Below are positions 1 through 11,935 of a DNA stretch of 64,000 nt, one piece after another. The DNA is from Owenia fusiformis (Eukaryota; Annelida; Polychaeta; Sabellida; Oweniidae): positions 25,940,425 through 26,004,424 of the forward strand of contig CAIIXF020000010.1 of the NCBI GenBank assembly GCA_903813345.2, given 5' to 3'. Positions within the stretch are counted from its first letter, which is position 1. Each line of letters opens with the position of its first letter. The translations under genes and the position numbers were made by a program. A model generated the notes under the pieces. It was not told where the DNA came from and did no database searches. It worked only from the letters and a program-made list of their open reading frames with translations.

Positions 1-477
1 AACGAAGAAGACAGCAAAGAGAACGCACAGCGTGATAAGTGTGGAGAAGTGGGTACAATAGACCTGGGCTTTGTGGGGGATATAGACGGCGATCAATCTC
101 TCGGATGTGACCACAACTAAGATCCACGCTGACAGATGCACCGTATAGTAAACTATAAATATATGTACCTTGCACCCACCAAGTGTTATATCCCGTATGT
201 CTACGTCAGAAATGTAAATGATCCAATATCGCAACAGGCCAGTGTACAGCACCATTGTGTCCACCACAGCTAGGACACTAAGATAAACACTAGATGTGCT
301 CTTTCGCATGTTCTTCCTTGTAAGTATGATAAGAGCTAAAGTGTTTCCTATTGTACCGAGAATGATGATCAATGGTGCGCAGTATACCCATAGTCCTTCA
401 GCTATTGTTGCCTCTATATAAACAACGGCTTCTGTAGCATTAGTGTCATTGGAACTTGCACTGCCATTTGTGGCCAT
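1..477 (-). CDS. Rhodopsin-class GPCR, 5' part (cut by window edge)
   Basis: The minus strand is open from an ATG at 477-475 to the window edge, giving 159 residues. The N-terminus carries three N-glycosylation sequons (NGS, NDT, NAT). TM1 follows with the GTIGN motif (conserved Asn45), then TM2 with LAVVD (Asp73), ECL1, and TM3 starting at Cys102 and ending in SER where most class A receptors have DRY. The sequence stops inside TM4. It is a close paralogue of the receptors at 14015-15046 and 21160-22395, so this is a tandem receptor family on one strand. A likely 5' splice acceptor (tgtatgtttcag) lies about 23 bases upstream of the ATG, suggesting a non-coding first exon. The ligand is unknown; peptide receptors of the FMRFamide/TRH-receptor type are the nearest class I recognise. 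The C-terminal half lies outside the window, so whether the gene is intact cannot be judged. Confidence 0.9.
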   Translation of the reverse strand, partial: MATNGSASSNDTNATEAVVYIEATIAEGLWVYCAPLIIILGTIGNTLALIILTRKNMRKSTSSVYLSVLAVVDTMVLYTGLLRYWIIYISDVDIRDITLGGCKVHIFIVYYTVHLSAWILVVVTSERLIAVYIPHKAQVYCTHFSTLITLCVLFAVFFV

Positions 478-1125
478 ATTTGTACTTTTGGTCGTGGCTA
501 TCAGTATACTGAAACATACAACCGAAGTTTAAATTATCACTTAATCAAACTTCATTGAAGACAAAGTATATATTCAATCTTGAACATGACAATGCGAGTA
601 TTTGCACAACTGTATTAATAGCATCTACTTAGTATAGAATAACATATTTTTCAATTGTCAACGATATAAAGAATATCATAATGTATATTTAATTTGATTT
701 TAAATATTATTTGTGACAATATCATTATGATAAATTTAAACATTTAAAATCGCATTACCATATAAAATGAAAATACACTTTTCTGTATTATCCGTCTGTC
801 GATATTGTATAGAGACCTGTTCAAGAAAAATAATTTAAGTTTACTGTTATCCTACATAATTAGGTTCTGGGGGAATTTTATCGATGAGGTCGTCCGCCCG
901 TCTGTCAATATCAAGAGTAACATTTCCCCACTCGAGCCTCCATAAAAATGTTAGATTTAAAAAAATTCTAAGGATTTCAATGGGCCTTATCACGAGCATT
1001 GAGGAACTGCTAACTAATTGAATTCGAATCAATTTTCTCAATAAGTGTGACTGAGGAAATCAATTCAAATTCTCACTATTAACCATTATGAAACTTTATT
1101 TAAGGTCATTTTATTTAAGAAATAT
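478..1125. other. Receptor 5' flank, nothing recognised
   Basis: AT-rich upstream region of the first receptor. Apart from the possible splice acceptor near 500 I see no coding exon, clear TATA box or repeat boundary. Short open frames here look random. Confidence 0.5.
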
Positions 1126-1250
1126 AGACCGAGGAGCAGGGGTAATATCGTCGAATACACTCCGCAGGCCTAGGCACAATCGTTTTCTGTAGAAAGTTTT
1201 TGTTGCCCTAAGGGGTGTATTCGACGATATTACACCTACTCTGAGGTCTT
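1126..1250. repeat. Short foldback hairpin
   Basis: A 19-base perfect inverted repeat (GTAATATCGTCGAATACAC at 1142-1160, its complement at 1215-1233) lies inside a weaker inverted repeat of about 37-base arms, with a spacer of about 54 bases. It looks like a small non-autonomous foldback element. No transposase or target duplication was identified. Confidence 0.65.
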
Positions 1251-1946
1251 TATCACGATTCGAACATGAAAACTCACCAAAATGTTTCGAATATTCATTA
1301 TGGTCCGCCATTACTACGGCCCGCCGTTATGACGTCATACATTACTTGTATTACCAGTGGTATTGTTCGCGATTATACCCCGGGTGAAATGTTGACTTTG
1401 TTCACAGTTTATAGAAGGGATGAATACAGTCAGGTTCGAGTCCTTAATAAATCACATTTATAAATCAATAACTGTAGATGTTACAATACAATGTGTAGTT
1501 AATGTACAGTAGTAAGTCTTCTTTCAAATGGCATTGTGGCTTAGTGAACCAGATAAGGAAGAAAATAGGTCACTCTCGGTTATGGTGGAAGATAGATGAT
1601 GAAAATGAAATGATGAATAATGAACAGATTAAAGTAGTAGACAATGTTCCTAGATCATTTTATCAATAGATACTGCAGATAACTTCATAATTTTGACCCC
1701 ATGTCCGATTTGAATCACCAAATATGATTATGTCTATTTTGCCAAGACTAGTCTACTTCCTGGTCAGCCATTGCTAAACTTTCCATGCATTGTTGCCTTG
1801 CGTATACGTGCATGGGGGCAATGTAGGAAGAAACGAACATTTCTCCGATTGATATATCCACATAGGGCGTTTTGGAAATGAAACATTTTCAAAATTATGT
1901 CTGTAGATAAGCACACCCTAATTTTGTTTAGTTTAATTTCTAATTG
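1251..1946. other. No recognisable feature
   Basis: Low-complexity AT-rich sequence. Short open frames occur, none with recognisable protein features. Confidence 0.4.
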
Positions 1947-2093
1947 TGATGATGGTAAAATGTTTGACCTAGATTTTGACCTCTGAATCTTTTTTATTTG
2001 ACCTCTGAATCTTTATTTTATTTTATTTACATATAAAGAAGATAAAGATTCAGAGGTAAAAAACTAGGTCAAACATTTTAGCACCATTTCATA
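1947..2093. repeat. Inverted repeat with TGACCT direct repeats
   Basis: The left arm contains two TGACCT half-sites (1965-1970 and 1977-1982) six bases apart, then a tctgaatcttt segment that is repeated. The right arm (about 2044-2093) is its imperfect complement. The same TGACCT-N6-TGACCT spacing recurs in the 4.0-5.3 kb array. Confidence 0.6.
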
Positions 2094-4004
2094 TTTATCG
2101 ATTCAATTATTTAGTTAAGATCTTTCGATCAATTCTGAATTATCAAGTGCAACCACTTGGGTGTAGACTATGAATTAGATTAAATTCCTTCATTCACTTT
2201 TTGATTGGATTTAGAGAGCTTTGGAAGATTGTGAAATCACCATAGGGATAAATTGTGTTGTTCATAGCAGAAATTGATAAAAAGCACCAGGCCGGGCACC
2301 AGGTATGCAGACAGAGCTTGCAGAATACGCTCAAAGCGGATATGCGTGCGTGGTGCGGAGCAAACGGTCCTATTTGAATTTGAATTTTTGATACATGAAC
2401 TAAGCTGTGTTTGGTATTCAATTTATTCATATATGTGCAGATGATACCTCATAAAAATTGCATTTTAATATATATATATTTAATCGAATACCCTACACGG
2501 CTTGGTTTATAAAATATCACGAATTCAAATCGAAAATGACCGTCCCCCTGGTTAACTTCACACTGCGCGCGCATATCAATACCGGGGGTGTTCTGCAAGC
2601 AACGTCTGCAATGGGTGAAAATCTATGTCAGTTTTGAATATCAATCTCAGAAGTCAATTACCCTTTCCATTCATTCGACTTCACCCCGTCTTCTCGGTAG
2701 TTTATAACTAGACTCTACTCAGAATAGTAGCCAATCTCAGTCATGTTAAACATTGACTATTTATTGAACGTTGAAATTTCTCATAACAGCAAGGACATTA
2801 ACCATGCCAGTAGTTAAGATGTTACGAAGAGGTTACCCAAATCATGAACGTAACTACATGTCCGAATGTAAGACTGCCCGACCTTCGGATTTTTTAAAAA
2901 AGGGCACAACGGCAAGAAATGATTATAATTATCATGCAGATATATTCTAAAAAATACAATATGCGAAAGTTTGCTGGTGATGCGCTGCTCAGCAATCGAA
3001 TATTGTTTTAGACCAATTTATAGGACTTGTTGTTCGTGTAAAAAGAATCCAATATATGCCTACAAACATGCATAACTAGATATTTGGCTGGGATTGTCCA
3101 ATACAAATAATCTTAAAATCAGCTGCTTAAGAAACCTGACGAAAAAATGACAGAAATGTCTAAAATCCGGATATTAATTTCAATTGTATCGATGATCTGT
3201 TTTCACTCAGAGCTACCCTCTAATAAACTTCCGCTTTATCATCAGTTTCTTCACTTACAAAATACTACGAGTTTATATTAGTGTTTCTCTCATTACTTGA
3301 GTAAAAACTATTATAATACTATTTTTATTTCTGGACTCATTCAGTAGAAGAGTGACCCCTTGGATCTAGAACCAATATAATTGATTCTTTTTGCCCCTAT
3401 AACAATATTATCAAAACGTCCATCGTGAATTTCTAGATGGGATTACATCAAAGAGACATGTGTTGTTTTCCCACACATACTTCATAGCTTGTTTGAGCCA
3501 GCTATCATGGGATTTTGGGATTAAAAAAATTATTTAAATTATACGCAATTGTATCTTTAATGATGTTATACTGTTAACCCTGGATGAGCTCCTTTGAGGT
3601 CTTACTCGTGGAAGACAAATGGATTGCTCATAATACACAAATTCACCACACATTTGCCATTGCTAGTTATGGTTTTACGAGATTTTGTTATATGTCTTCA
3701 TTATATAAAGCATGATATTTGTATTCTGGAACCCTTTATATGATGAATATGTACATGGACTTTTGGATTAAACAAACATCCTCTGCTCGTGTGGGGTGGA
3801 TTTCCGTGCCATTTTTGCGATGACATCTAAAATAGAACTAGACATGTAAATTGAACAAGTTCAATTTAAGACTCCAGATTTCAGACTTTTTTTAAGCTGA
3901 GTCATCCAAATACTTGTAAGCTGAGTCATTCAGAATAAGCTGAGTCAGCTAGAATATAGACATTTAGACAACTCTTAAGAATGGTATCTTCGACTCCATT
4001 GGCT
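2094..4004. other. Intergenic, nothing recognised
   Basis: About 1.9 kb without a supported gene. Only short stop-bounded frames occur, such as the one on the minus strand at 2194-2430, which shows no domain. A short imperfect repeat of aagctgagtca-type words lies near 3893-3950. Confidence 0.4.
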
Positions 4005-5170
4005 TAACATGGGAATATCATCATATCGACTTTTCGAGACTTCAAACCGCTATAACTATCTAACCAGAAGTTGGATCAAAATTTATTCTGATATCAGATT
4101 CTGATTCCTGAGAAAATTCTACCTTTAATCCATAACTCATACGTTAAATTTGGAGAACTTTTTGTTTTGACCTACTTTTCGGACACCATATCTCAAAAGT
4201 GGGTCAAAATACTTTCTGACGGCAGAAGGCTAACACTATAATCACACTCTTTGCTACCTGTATACAAAATTTTGAAGTAAATTATTAAAGTGTAGTGTCA
4301 GAATCGCAAAAATAAGGAAAAACTATGAATTTGACCTAGATTTTGACCTAGGCATTTTGGTGTCCAAATTTTAAAGCTAGATAGCCTTCGAGGTCCCCTT
4401 CTTTTATAGGCTTTTAGAATGTTAAGCTGTACTCAGTTTATATCTGGTATTTTACACTTCAAAAAAATCTTTTTTCTCATTGACATAACATGGGGCACCA
4501 AATTTAGCGATTTTTGAGCTTTCAAAACGCCATAACTTCCGAACCGAAAGTCGGATTGAAATTTGGTTTGCAGATTCGGATTCCTGGGAAAATTCTACTC
4601 TTAATTCATAGCTCATATGTTAAATTTGGAGAACTTTTTATTTTGACCTACTTTTCGGACACCATATCTCAAAAGTGGGTCAAAATACTTTCTGACGGCA
4701 AAAGGCTAACACTATAAGCACACTCTATGCTACCTGTATAGAAAATTTTGAAGTAAATTATTAAAATGTAGTGTCAGAATTGTAAAAATAAGGAAAAACT
4801 ATGAATTTGACCTAGATTTTGACCTAGGCATTTTGGTGTCCAAATTTTGAAGCTATGTAGCTTTTGAGGTCCCCTTCTTTTATAAGCATTCATTATGTTA
4901 AGCTGTACTCAGTCTATATCTTGTATTTTACACTTCGAAAAAGTCTTTTTCCCATTGACTTAACATAGGTACCAAATTTAGCGATTTTTGAGCTTTCAAA
5001 ACGCAATAACTTCCGAACCGGAAGTCCGATCCAAATTTGGTTTGCAGATTCGGATTCCTGAGATCATTCTACACTTATTCACATAACTCACCTGTTGAAT
5101 TTGGAGAACTTTTTGTTCTGACCTACTTTCCGGACGCCATATCTCAAAATCGGTAAGAATAATCAAAATT
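4005..5170. repeat. Tandem repeat of about 475 bp, 2.4 copies
   Basis: Three successive copies share landmarks such as ggagaacttttt at 4152, 4628 and 5103, giving periods of 476 and 475 bases; the third copy is partial. Each complete copy ends with a TGACCT-N6-TGACCT block (4332-4349 and 4808-4825). A related but diverged sequence lies at 37400-37760, so the unit belongs to a dispersed family. Open frames inside, such as 4514-4717, follow the repeat and have no protein signature. Confidence 0.8.
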
Positions 5171-5414
5171 CTGATGTCATATCTTTGATTCGCCTTTTTT
5201 TAACCTACACAATGAAAAAAAGATGAAGGAGTTACGAAGAATATTGACGAAGATATGATGAAGAATGTTGAAAATGTAAGATTTGACCTAGTTCTTGACC
5301 TTTGACCTAGATAAAAATTTGACCTAATTTCCCAGAAAGCCAGATACAGTCTTTAGTTAACCATGTAAGTTGGATTAAGTAAGATGTTATAGTTGGAGAG
5401 ACAATCTGTTAGGA

Positions 5415-5446
<32 letters not shown>

Positions 5447-6524
5447 AAAGAAAAATCTGGAGTCTAATAATTTAGTAAATGAATGTTACACTAAATGTTA
5501 CTGCTAAATTAGCAATTGGACTCACTAGATATTCTCTTACAAATGACTTGTCTCTTGATCTTTATTCAATTTTTTTCAATTCCAATTTGTTTATTTCACA
5601 AAACACATACATCATTATTATAATCATGACAGCTCTTGTAACGAATTAAAGCCTTCATCGGATTCGGATTCTATTTTAAGTAAATGTTATTTTGATTAAT
5701 ACGGACGTGTATCAAATGTGTATGTATTAAATTGGAACAATCATTCAAACTGGACAATGTTAAAGTCCAATGTTAATTTTCTCAGGGATTCAATGGCACA
5801 GATTTTTATCTATTACATACTTATTATGATGTCATCACTTTGCGTGTACCAAAGCAATTGCAAACAAATGTTAATTATAGGAAGAACCATCGCTTTTAGT
5901 ATTGTATGTTTTCCACGTCGCAGAAGACATTTTTGGGCTTTTGATGATCTCGATAAAATGCAATTTTAAGCCCTCAAAGATTTAAGTGTTCTCATGGTTT
6001 AAGAGTGGACTTACCTTTAATTACAACAGTCCCTAGGGCAATTACGGACAATGTCTCCAAGCGATTTATTATGGTGCTTAGTATATTTTTCTATGATATA
6101 TGAGGTAAATCTTCGGTTCATTACACGATTGTTATTTAAAACGTTATTTTGTTTTCTACAAATACATTAACCACTTCAGCAAGCTGATCAAATCAAATTA
6201 ATCATTTTCTTTCCACTGTATGTATGGAGAGTCGGCTTAACCGTACGTAGATATGAACCGTTTCTTCTTTTCCAATTTCCTAATTGAATTAAATTGCAAC
6301 TGTGGAAATTCCTCATCAGACAATCGTATTTTATATGCGCATTCCTCCATGATGGTCTATGATTTCTTTAGAACTGTCAATACTGATTCGGATTCCAGTC
6401 GTTTTTTGAACATCTTACAGGTGCCCCATTATTTTGGTCATATGTGCATTTTCATTTTGGCCTATTCTGGCTTATGGTTTTATCGTAAACACTGGCATAC
6501 TCAAAGGGACCAATTTACAAACTA
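5171..6524. other. Intergenic with (GAAA)n microsatellite
   Basis: A GAAA microsatellite lies at about 5414-5449. Before it are further TGACCT half-sites (5284, 5296, 5303, 5320). The plus-strand frames at 5718-5969 and 6253-6552 have no recognisable domain, and the second runs into the transposon that begins at 6525, so neither is called a gene. Confidence 0.5.
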
Positions 6525-7902
6525 CAGGGCGTCCACAAAAAAGTATACCTAACTTCAAAACCAAATTACTAGAATCCTGAGCAGTTTTCTTAAATACAAA
6601 GGTAGCAGTAAAAAGCATGATTTATTCTCCATCAAATGGTAACTTGAGATCATTATGTAACTGTCATGTATGACTGAGCAATCTTGACCATTATGAGAAG
6701 TGGTAAAATTAGCACTGGGCCAAGTTACCTTCATGTGTGGCAATACTCTTATTCGCGATAAGAGTTCAGAGGGTAATTTACATAAATATCTCCCATGATG
6801 CATCGCTTTGGAAGGGACACATTTTCATTTTCATTTTCATTTCAATTTCTGGGAAATCAGTGACGTCATTGAAATTGGACGGCATTTTCAACTACAGATT
6901 TCTTTGAATTTGGGAATTATAGTTCAAAAAGCCTTGTTATATATTTTAATGAGATACATACCTTTCATTTGAGCAAATGCAACTCTACATAAATGTTTGA
7001 TAGAGTCGCAGGGCGGCATTGAAAATAGCACCCCTGTCTAATCCAATGGGAAAGAACCCGGATGTAGACGAAGATGTCCCATACACGAGAGCTCTTCAAA
7101 CGGGAGGTAACTAAACTGAACTAAACTAAACGTTATCGTGTAATGGAGTATTGGTATGTAATTGGCTTAGTATTATTTTTCTGTTACATTATGTTAGAGG
7201 ACAGACCTTTAATATATACTGAATTGGACTGAGAACTGAGTATTACTCTCTTCTGAAAAGAAGGTTTCACAAAAAGCTTAACTTATTCTAAGATATGCCT
7301 GTCTGAAATGGTTCAACTGACACTAAAGCCAACAAAAAATTCAAAAAAGCAAGTCCAGTGTACTTTTTATAGAACCCATATTCTTACTATTGAAGTGGAT
7401 TCAAGAAATACTGTTCCACGTGAATCTACTTGTTTAGACTCAATAAACTCGAGTAAATGAGAATTTCAGCAAGGGTTATTGACTTTTCACGGGGGTACAA
7501 TTGACTTCAAAGCTGCATATCATCAAGTAGAAGTTTCATTGCTGATCAAAAGGCTCTTAGGATCCAATATCCCGAGAGGGAGGTACCAACAACAATATAT
7601 GGAAAGTCATGCAAAAGTGTGAAGAACATGGAACAAGTTTGAATTTGAACATTAATAATGTTTTGAACACAACATTCACTGTGTCATTCCTACTTGAATG
7701 CTAACTTGGCAAAGTGCTGATTTTACCACCTTTCATAATGGTCATGATTGCTCAGTCATTCATGACAGTTACATCATGATTTAAGTACCATTTGATGGAG
7801 GACAAACCAGGCCTTTTATTCCTACCTTCGTATCTTTTAAAAGTTGCTCAGAATAGTAGTATCCTGGCTTTGAAGTTGGGTATACTTTTTGTGGACACCC
7901 TG
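6525..7902. mobile_element. TA-flanked Tc1/mariner-like foldback element
   Basis: The two ends are inverted copies beginning CAGGG(C/T)GTCCACAAAAA and flanked by TA on both sides (6523-6524 and 7903-7904), the target of Tc1/mariner elements. The arms stay complementary for roughly 200 bases, covering 6525-6740 and 7690-7902. The interior shows no transposase, so it is non-autonomous. About 1378 bp. Confidence 0.8.
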
Positions 7903-8130
7903 TAGGTCAATATTTCCTCAAACAATATTCTCTTTTAAATCGGATCTTTTGGAATTGCCATTTTGCTTAGATAGGCATATATCAATTAAAACCTATTTTG
8001 CATATATTTACAATGTACCGTAGCGTCTCAGCCTTTACACATATAAGTTATTTTTGCATTTAGCCTAAGCCACTGATGAACAATATTTGTGGTAGGTGGG
8101 GGATCAAATATGTGTTACCTTTATATTTCC
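7903..8130. other. Spacer between transposons, nothing recognised
   Basis: Short AT-rich spacer between the TA-flanked element and the 3' end of a LINE fragment. No feature seen. Confidence 0.4.
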
Positions 8131-8875
8131 CCCATATTGCATTGTATTCTTTATTTAAGAGAGTTACAATTGTACATTAATTGTGAATTAACACATAAAT
8201 AAGAAAGTAGATAAATTATTTGCTCACGTTTATGTTATGAGCGAAGTTGTGAGCGTTGCTTGTCTTTTAATATACATTGAATGAATTATTACGACAGCTT
8301 GCAATCCAATTTCGTCGTTTTGTACAATTTAAGATCGAATTGATACGATCTTCAACACTAGTTGTATCGTTATATTCATAGATTTCGTTTAGTGTTAACC
8401 TTTCTTGATCGTACATCTCGCAATGGCAAAGAAAATGTTCGATTGATTCTATTTCATTTAAGTTGCAGACATTGCACAATCGACCATTTTCTTTTGCTAT
8501 ATCACACTTTTTGTGACCGTTTAGACCTAATTGACCAGTAATTAACTTCACAACAGTTGTAACTTGTTTTTTCAATCATTGCAGCCGTTGATACAGAACA
8601 TACCAGCTGTTTGGAATCAGACATGAGTGACCATTGATAAAATAAGTTAAACTTTCATATATCATGCATCTTATTCGAAACATAGGTGTAGGTTGTAGGT
8701 CTCGAACTTGACATTTTACTCGACGTTTCCAACTACTTTTGGACATCATTTGTCCATCTAACATTGATTTTACAATTTCCGAAAGATCGTATTTCCTAGC
8801 CGTGCACCACATGTGTGCGATAGGGGATGTCATTTTAAAGTCAAATTCCATTAGTGTCATGCGTAAAATCAACAT
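8131..8875 (-). pseudogene. LINE reverse-transcriptase C-terminal fragment
   Basis: On the minus strand an open frame of about 200 codons is broken once by TGA at 8578-8576 and then continues in the same frame to 8267. The downstream half holds C-x2-C, H and C residues (LCNVCN...IEHFLCHC) in the spacing of the zinc-knuckle-like region that follows the reverse transcriptase in many LINEs. The 3' end, at about 8131-8150, reads AATAAAGAATACAATGCAAT, a tail type also seen at 39945 and in the SINE at 45.8-46.2 kb. No RT catalytic core (YADD) is present; an in-frame stop at 8905 ends the readable region upstream. It is a 5'-truncated, dead copy. Confidence 0.75.
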
Positions 8876-9400
8876 TTTTTTATATGTTGTTGCAAGGCAA
8901 ATTCAGTAACATCCATATGGACATTAGTTTTGCAGTATCGATCTGGTATTCTATACCTTCCCACCCAAGTGGCACGTAGGCTACGGGGCATTCCGCCCAT
9001 TCGGGAAAGGATTGTATTTTCCTGCAAATTTTCTCTGCGCCGTTTCGAGTTTATTGATATCTTTTGATGAATAAGGGATAACGCTAGGGTTAAAGGGTTA
9101 AAGGTCGCATACCACCGACTCCCGATCCAAGGCTTAGTAGTGAATAATACTTAGAAACATAAAAGCAAAAACAATACTTTTATCTATTGAAGGTCCAATC
9201 AGGTTGGGATATGATATTTTGAAGCTTAGCCCTCGCAATACTGAATACCACGTCCAAGTATGGGATAAGAGAAAATATCCAAAATATCATCGATATTTTT
9301 ATACTCAATTCCATTAATCTTGCATCAATTTTCTGGATTCTCTCCTAGGAGATGGAGGGCGTTTAGAGGCCTTGGGATATGATCGTAAATGTCATCAGTG
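8876..9400. other. No recognisable feature
   Basis: Upstream flank of the LINE fragment. It could contain more decayed LINE sequence, but I cannot follow a reading frame. Confidence 0.35.
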
Positions 9401-9449
9401 GCTTACATTGACGGAGGGAGAACACCCGAGTTTCCTCCTTGTCCGGGCG

Positions 9450-9680
9450 CGTTCGTATTATAAAAAGGTAGCCCGCTGCAGGGTTTAACGCGAGATGGGC
9501 ATCGTGGTATTATGACACAATGCCCATTTTGACACTCACATTACAAACTTCTCATTTATGGTTTTAAACGGTTCGGTTTAAAGATTCTCGCAATCTTTAT
9601 CCAATCAGCGTTTGCGAGTGTGTCGGCTCACGTATAAAAGGCGAATCCAACTCAAATCCATGCAGGGGTGTATGAGGTAC
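9450..9680 (+). promoter_or_regulatory. TATA/CCAAT core-promoter-like region
   Basis: A CCAATCA box at 9601-9607 is followed 25 bases later by TATAAAAG at 9633-9640, in GC-richer sequence than its surroundings. A second TATA-like run (TATTATAAAAAGG) sits at 9456-9468. No convincing coding exon lies within 1 kb on the plus strand. If functional it would serve a non-coding first exon, a non-coding RNA or a decayed transposon/LTR. Confidence 0.35.
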
Positions 9681-10498
9681 TCGAATAAGAAAGAGCTCGT
9701 GAAATCTGAATTTATATGCACATGGTCAATGTTTACACATGTTTGGAGTTATTGAAGAAAATGTGATATGGGTGTGGTTCCGAATTTGAAGTAATTGCTG
9801 GAAAATATGATTTTAATACGTGAAATTATATCTATAAATACAGCACTAAAAATAACAGCACACATGAAGTACATGTATGATTGTGTCCAGAAATGTTTGA
9901 AACCCTTACAGAAGATTCTGTCTGCATTTTGTCACCATTGCTCTTTCTTCCCGCATTCTAGTGCTGTTTGAATGAATATATCAATAAATGTATTTCTAAC
10001 TAAAATATATCACATTTTTTGTGAAACCACAAACATTTAGATCATAAAAAAATATTCAATACTTGAGTGAGCACGATATGCAAGGGTTACTAAGTTGACA
10101 CAGTAAATGACCACTGATATTGTGTTAGCAAATATGTATTAGCAGAATACGCTGTGTGCATGGACTAACACCCCTCACTTTCATATTGAAGTGACTAATT
10201 GGTTTATGTTTACGTTTTAATGTGTTTTGGGTTCCTTGTTACAGCAAGGGGGGCCAGTAAAGTAGACTAACATGTTTGCATGGCAAATTTTGATCGAATA
10301 TGTGAGACACTTTAATCGAATGACAGTCCATCATTGGTAAAGACTTGACGTCATTTTTGACTTGGTGTTTAGGGTTGTCTGAAATGAACGTATAAAAAAT
10401 ATTTTGTCATCTTTTACATATCTCATATAAATAATGGTGATGTACTGGGAAGTTTTGGATATGATGTATGATAAACCAACCGTACATCACTGCTTCAA
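9681..10498. other. No recognisable feature
   Basis: AT-rich intergenic sequence. I see no exon, RNA gene or repeat boundary. Confidence 0.4.
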
Positions 10499-10702
10499 TT
10501 TGTCCTAAACCCAGCAGTTTTTCTAAAAAAAATGCAAAGTAGGCTAGATTTTTCAACATTTTCTCAAATTTACTTTTCAATTACAGGAAGTGGCAAGATA
10601 TGGGAGATATGGAGGTTCTGGATATGGAAATCTCAAAATCAGGATACAGTATATATTTTACCAACTTCATCCCCCTAAAACTCTACTGGGCATAGGATAA
10701 AT
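10499..10702. mobile_element. MITE with TTTATCC-type termini
   Basis: The right end (AAACTCTACTGGGCATAGG, then ATAAA) is an inverted copy of the left end near 10499-10525. The internal phrase gatatggaggttctggatat recurs in the element at 47407-47660, which has the same termini. Small non-autonomous family. Confidence 0.6.
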
Positions 10703-11935
10703 GAGGTATGATTTGTGAGGTCAAAATTAAATTTCTTGAAATGTACAGAGAAGTGAATGTTTCCGTTTTTCTACTAGCTACATGTTTCTATAAGGAACTG
10801 ACGATGATGTGTGTTCTCTTAGGATGGGAGTTGCCGCATCTGTAGATCTGCTTCCTACCGTTCTTGCACCTTAATCGAAAAACGAATCAATCTATAAGAT
10901 ACAGGTGGCAACGATTTTCAACTTCAGTTTCCAAAGGATGGTGTATGTGTTACGCGGAATATGGCATGTTCGTATTTCAATAAATACAAGGACCCGTTTT
11001 TCCAAACGTCCAAACTGCGAACACCATGGTTGGTTAAGAATTTCCAATGCTAAAGTTGTGTAAGATGACTGCATCGGGAATTAGATTTGTTGGAAGATGG
11101 ATCGGTTCCGAGTGCATCCATATTGCTAGGTGGTATATCATGTTCTATGTAGTTGTACACCATTTTATGTATGTTTGTATATTTATATAGAAAACAATAA
11201 TTATATCCAATCATTCATTGCTCTATTTACATGTATTGTTGAGTTCTTTTGACATAAATACCTGTTTTTGCTAAATACGATACTAAATTATCTTCTAGAG
11301 TTATAATTACATTGTAGTCATAGTAACTTGTTATTGGTTTCGATATGGTAACCATGGTTACATGTAGGGAAACGCGGGGTACAAATGTATTTTTTCTTCA
11401 GTGTCCCATTTAGTCTATGTAATTTCATTGTTGGAGCAACTAGATCATTTGCTGGTGAATATTCAGTTAAGATGCCTCTGTCCGTTTACACGGTGTGACA
11501 ATGCCAAAGATAAAAGCAGTGCCAAAATAGTGCAAATATCTAAAAATGAAAAATGTATTCTTAAAAATTCATCAGCTGAAAATTGAATTGCTCATGCGTC
11601 GGAAATTGTGTCATTGTGCTTTTTTGTATATTTGAAGGTTCATTGCCGAATCAGTGAAAATATTATAATATAATAGTATATAAATATTATAATAATATGA
11701 TAATGAAGCAGAAAACGTTCCAATACTGAGAGTCGGTTAAAATATTTTAAAGATTCAAAGTTGTGTCACAGGGAGTAGACGATAATGAAAATGAAGGAGT
11801 TTGCAATAAACATATTTCAAATCATTTATTTTGATAATATACAGGCTAGTTAGACACTTTTCTAAAAGTGGAACAAACTGGTCAATTTTTGCCTCGTAAA
11901 TCAAAAGTAGATATGGGTCGAGTTTGGGGGCGTAT
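10703..11935. other. Intergenic, nothing recognised
   Basis: AT-rich, with an AT-only stretch near 11650-11705. The frames at 10892-11074 and 11401-11586 have no recognisable features and are not supported as genes. Confidence 0.4.

Noticed and set aside
6253-6552. Plus-strand frame of 99 codons
   Set aside because: No domain seen, and its 3' end is the terminal repeat of a transposon.
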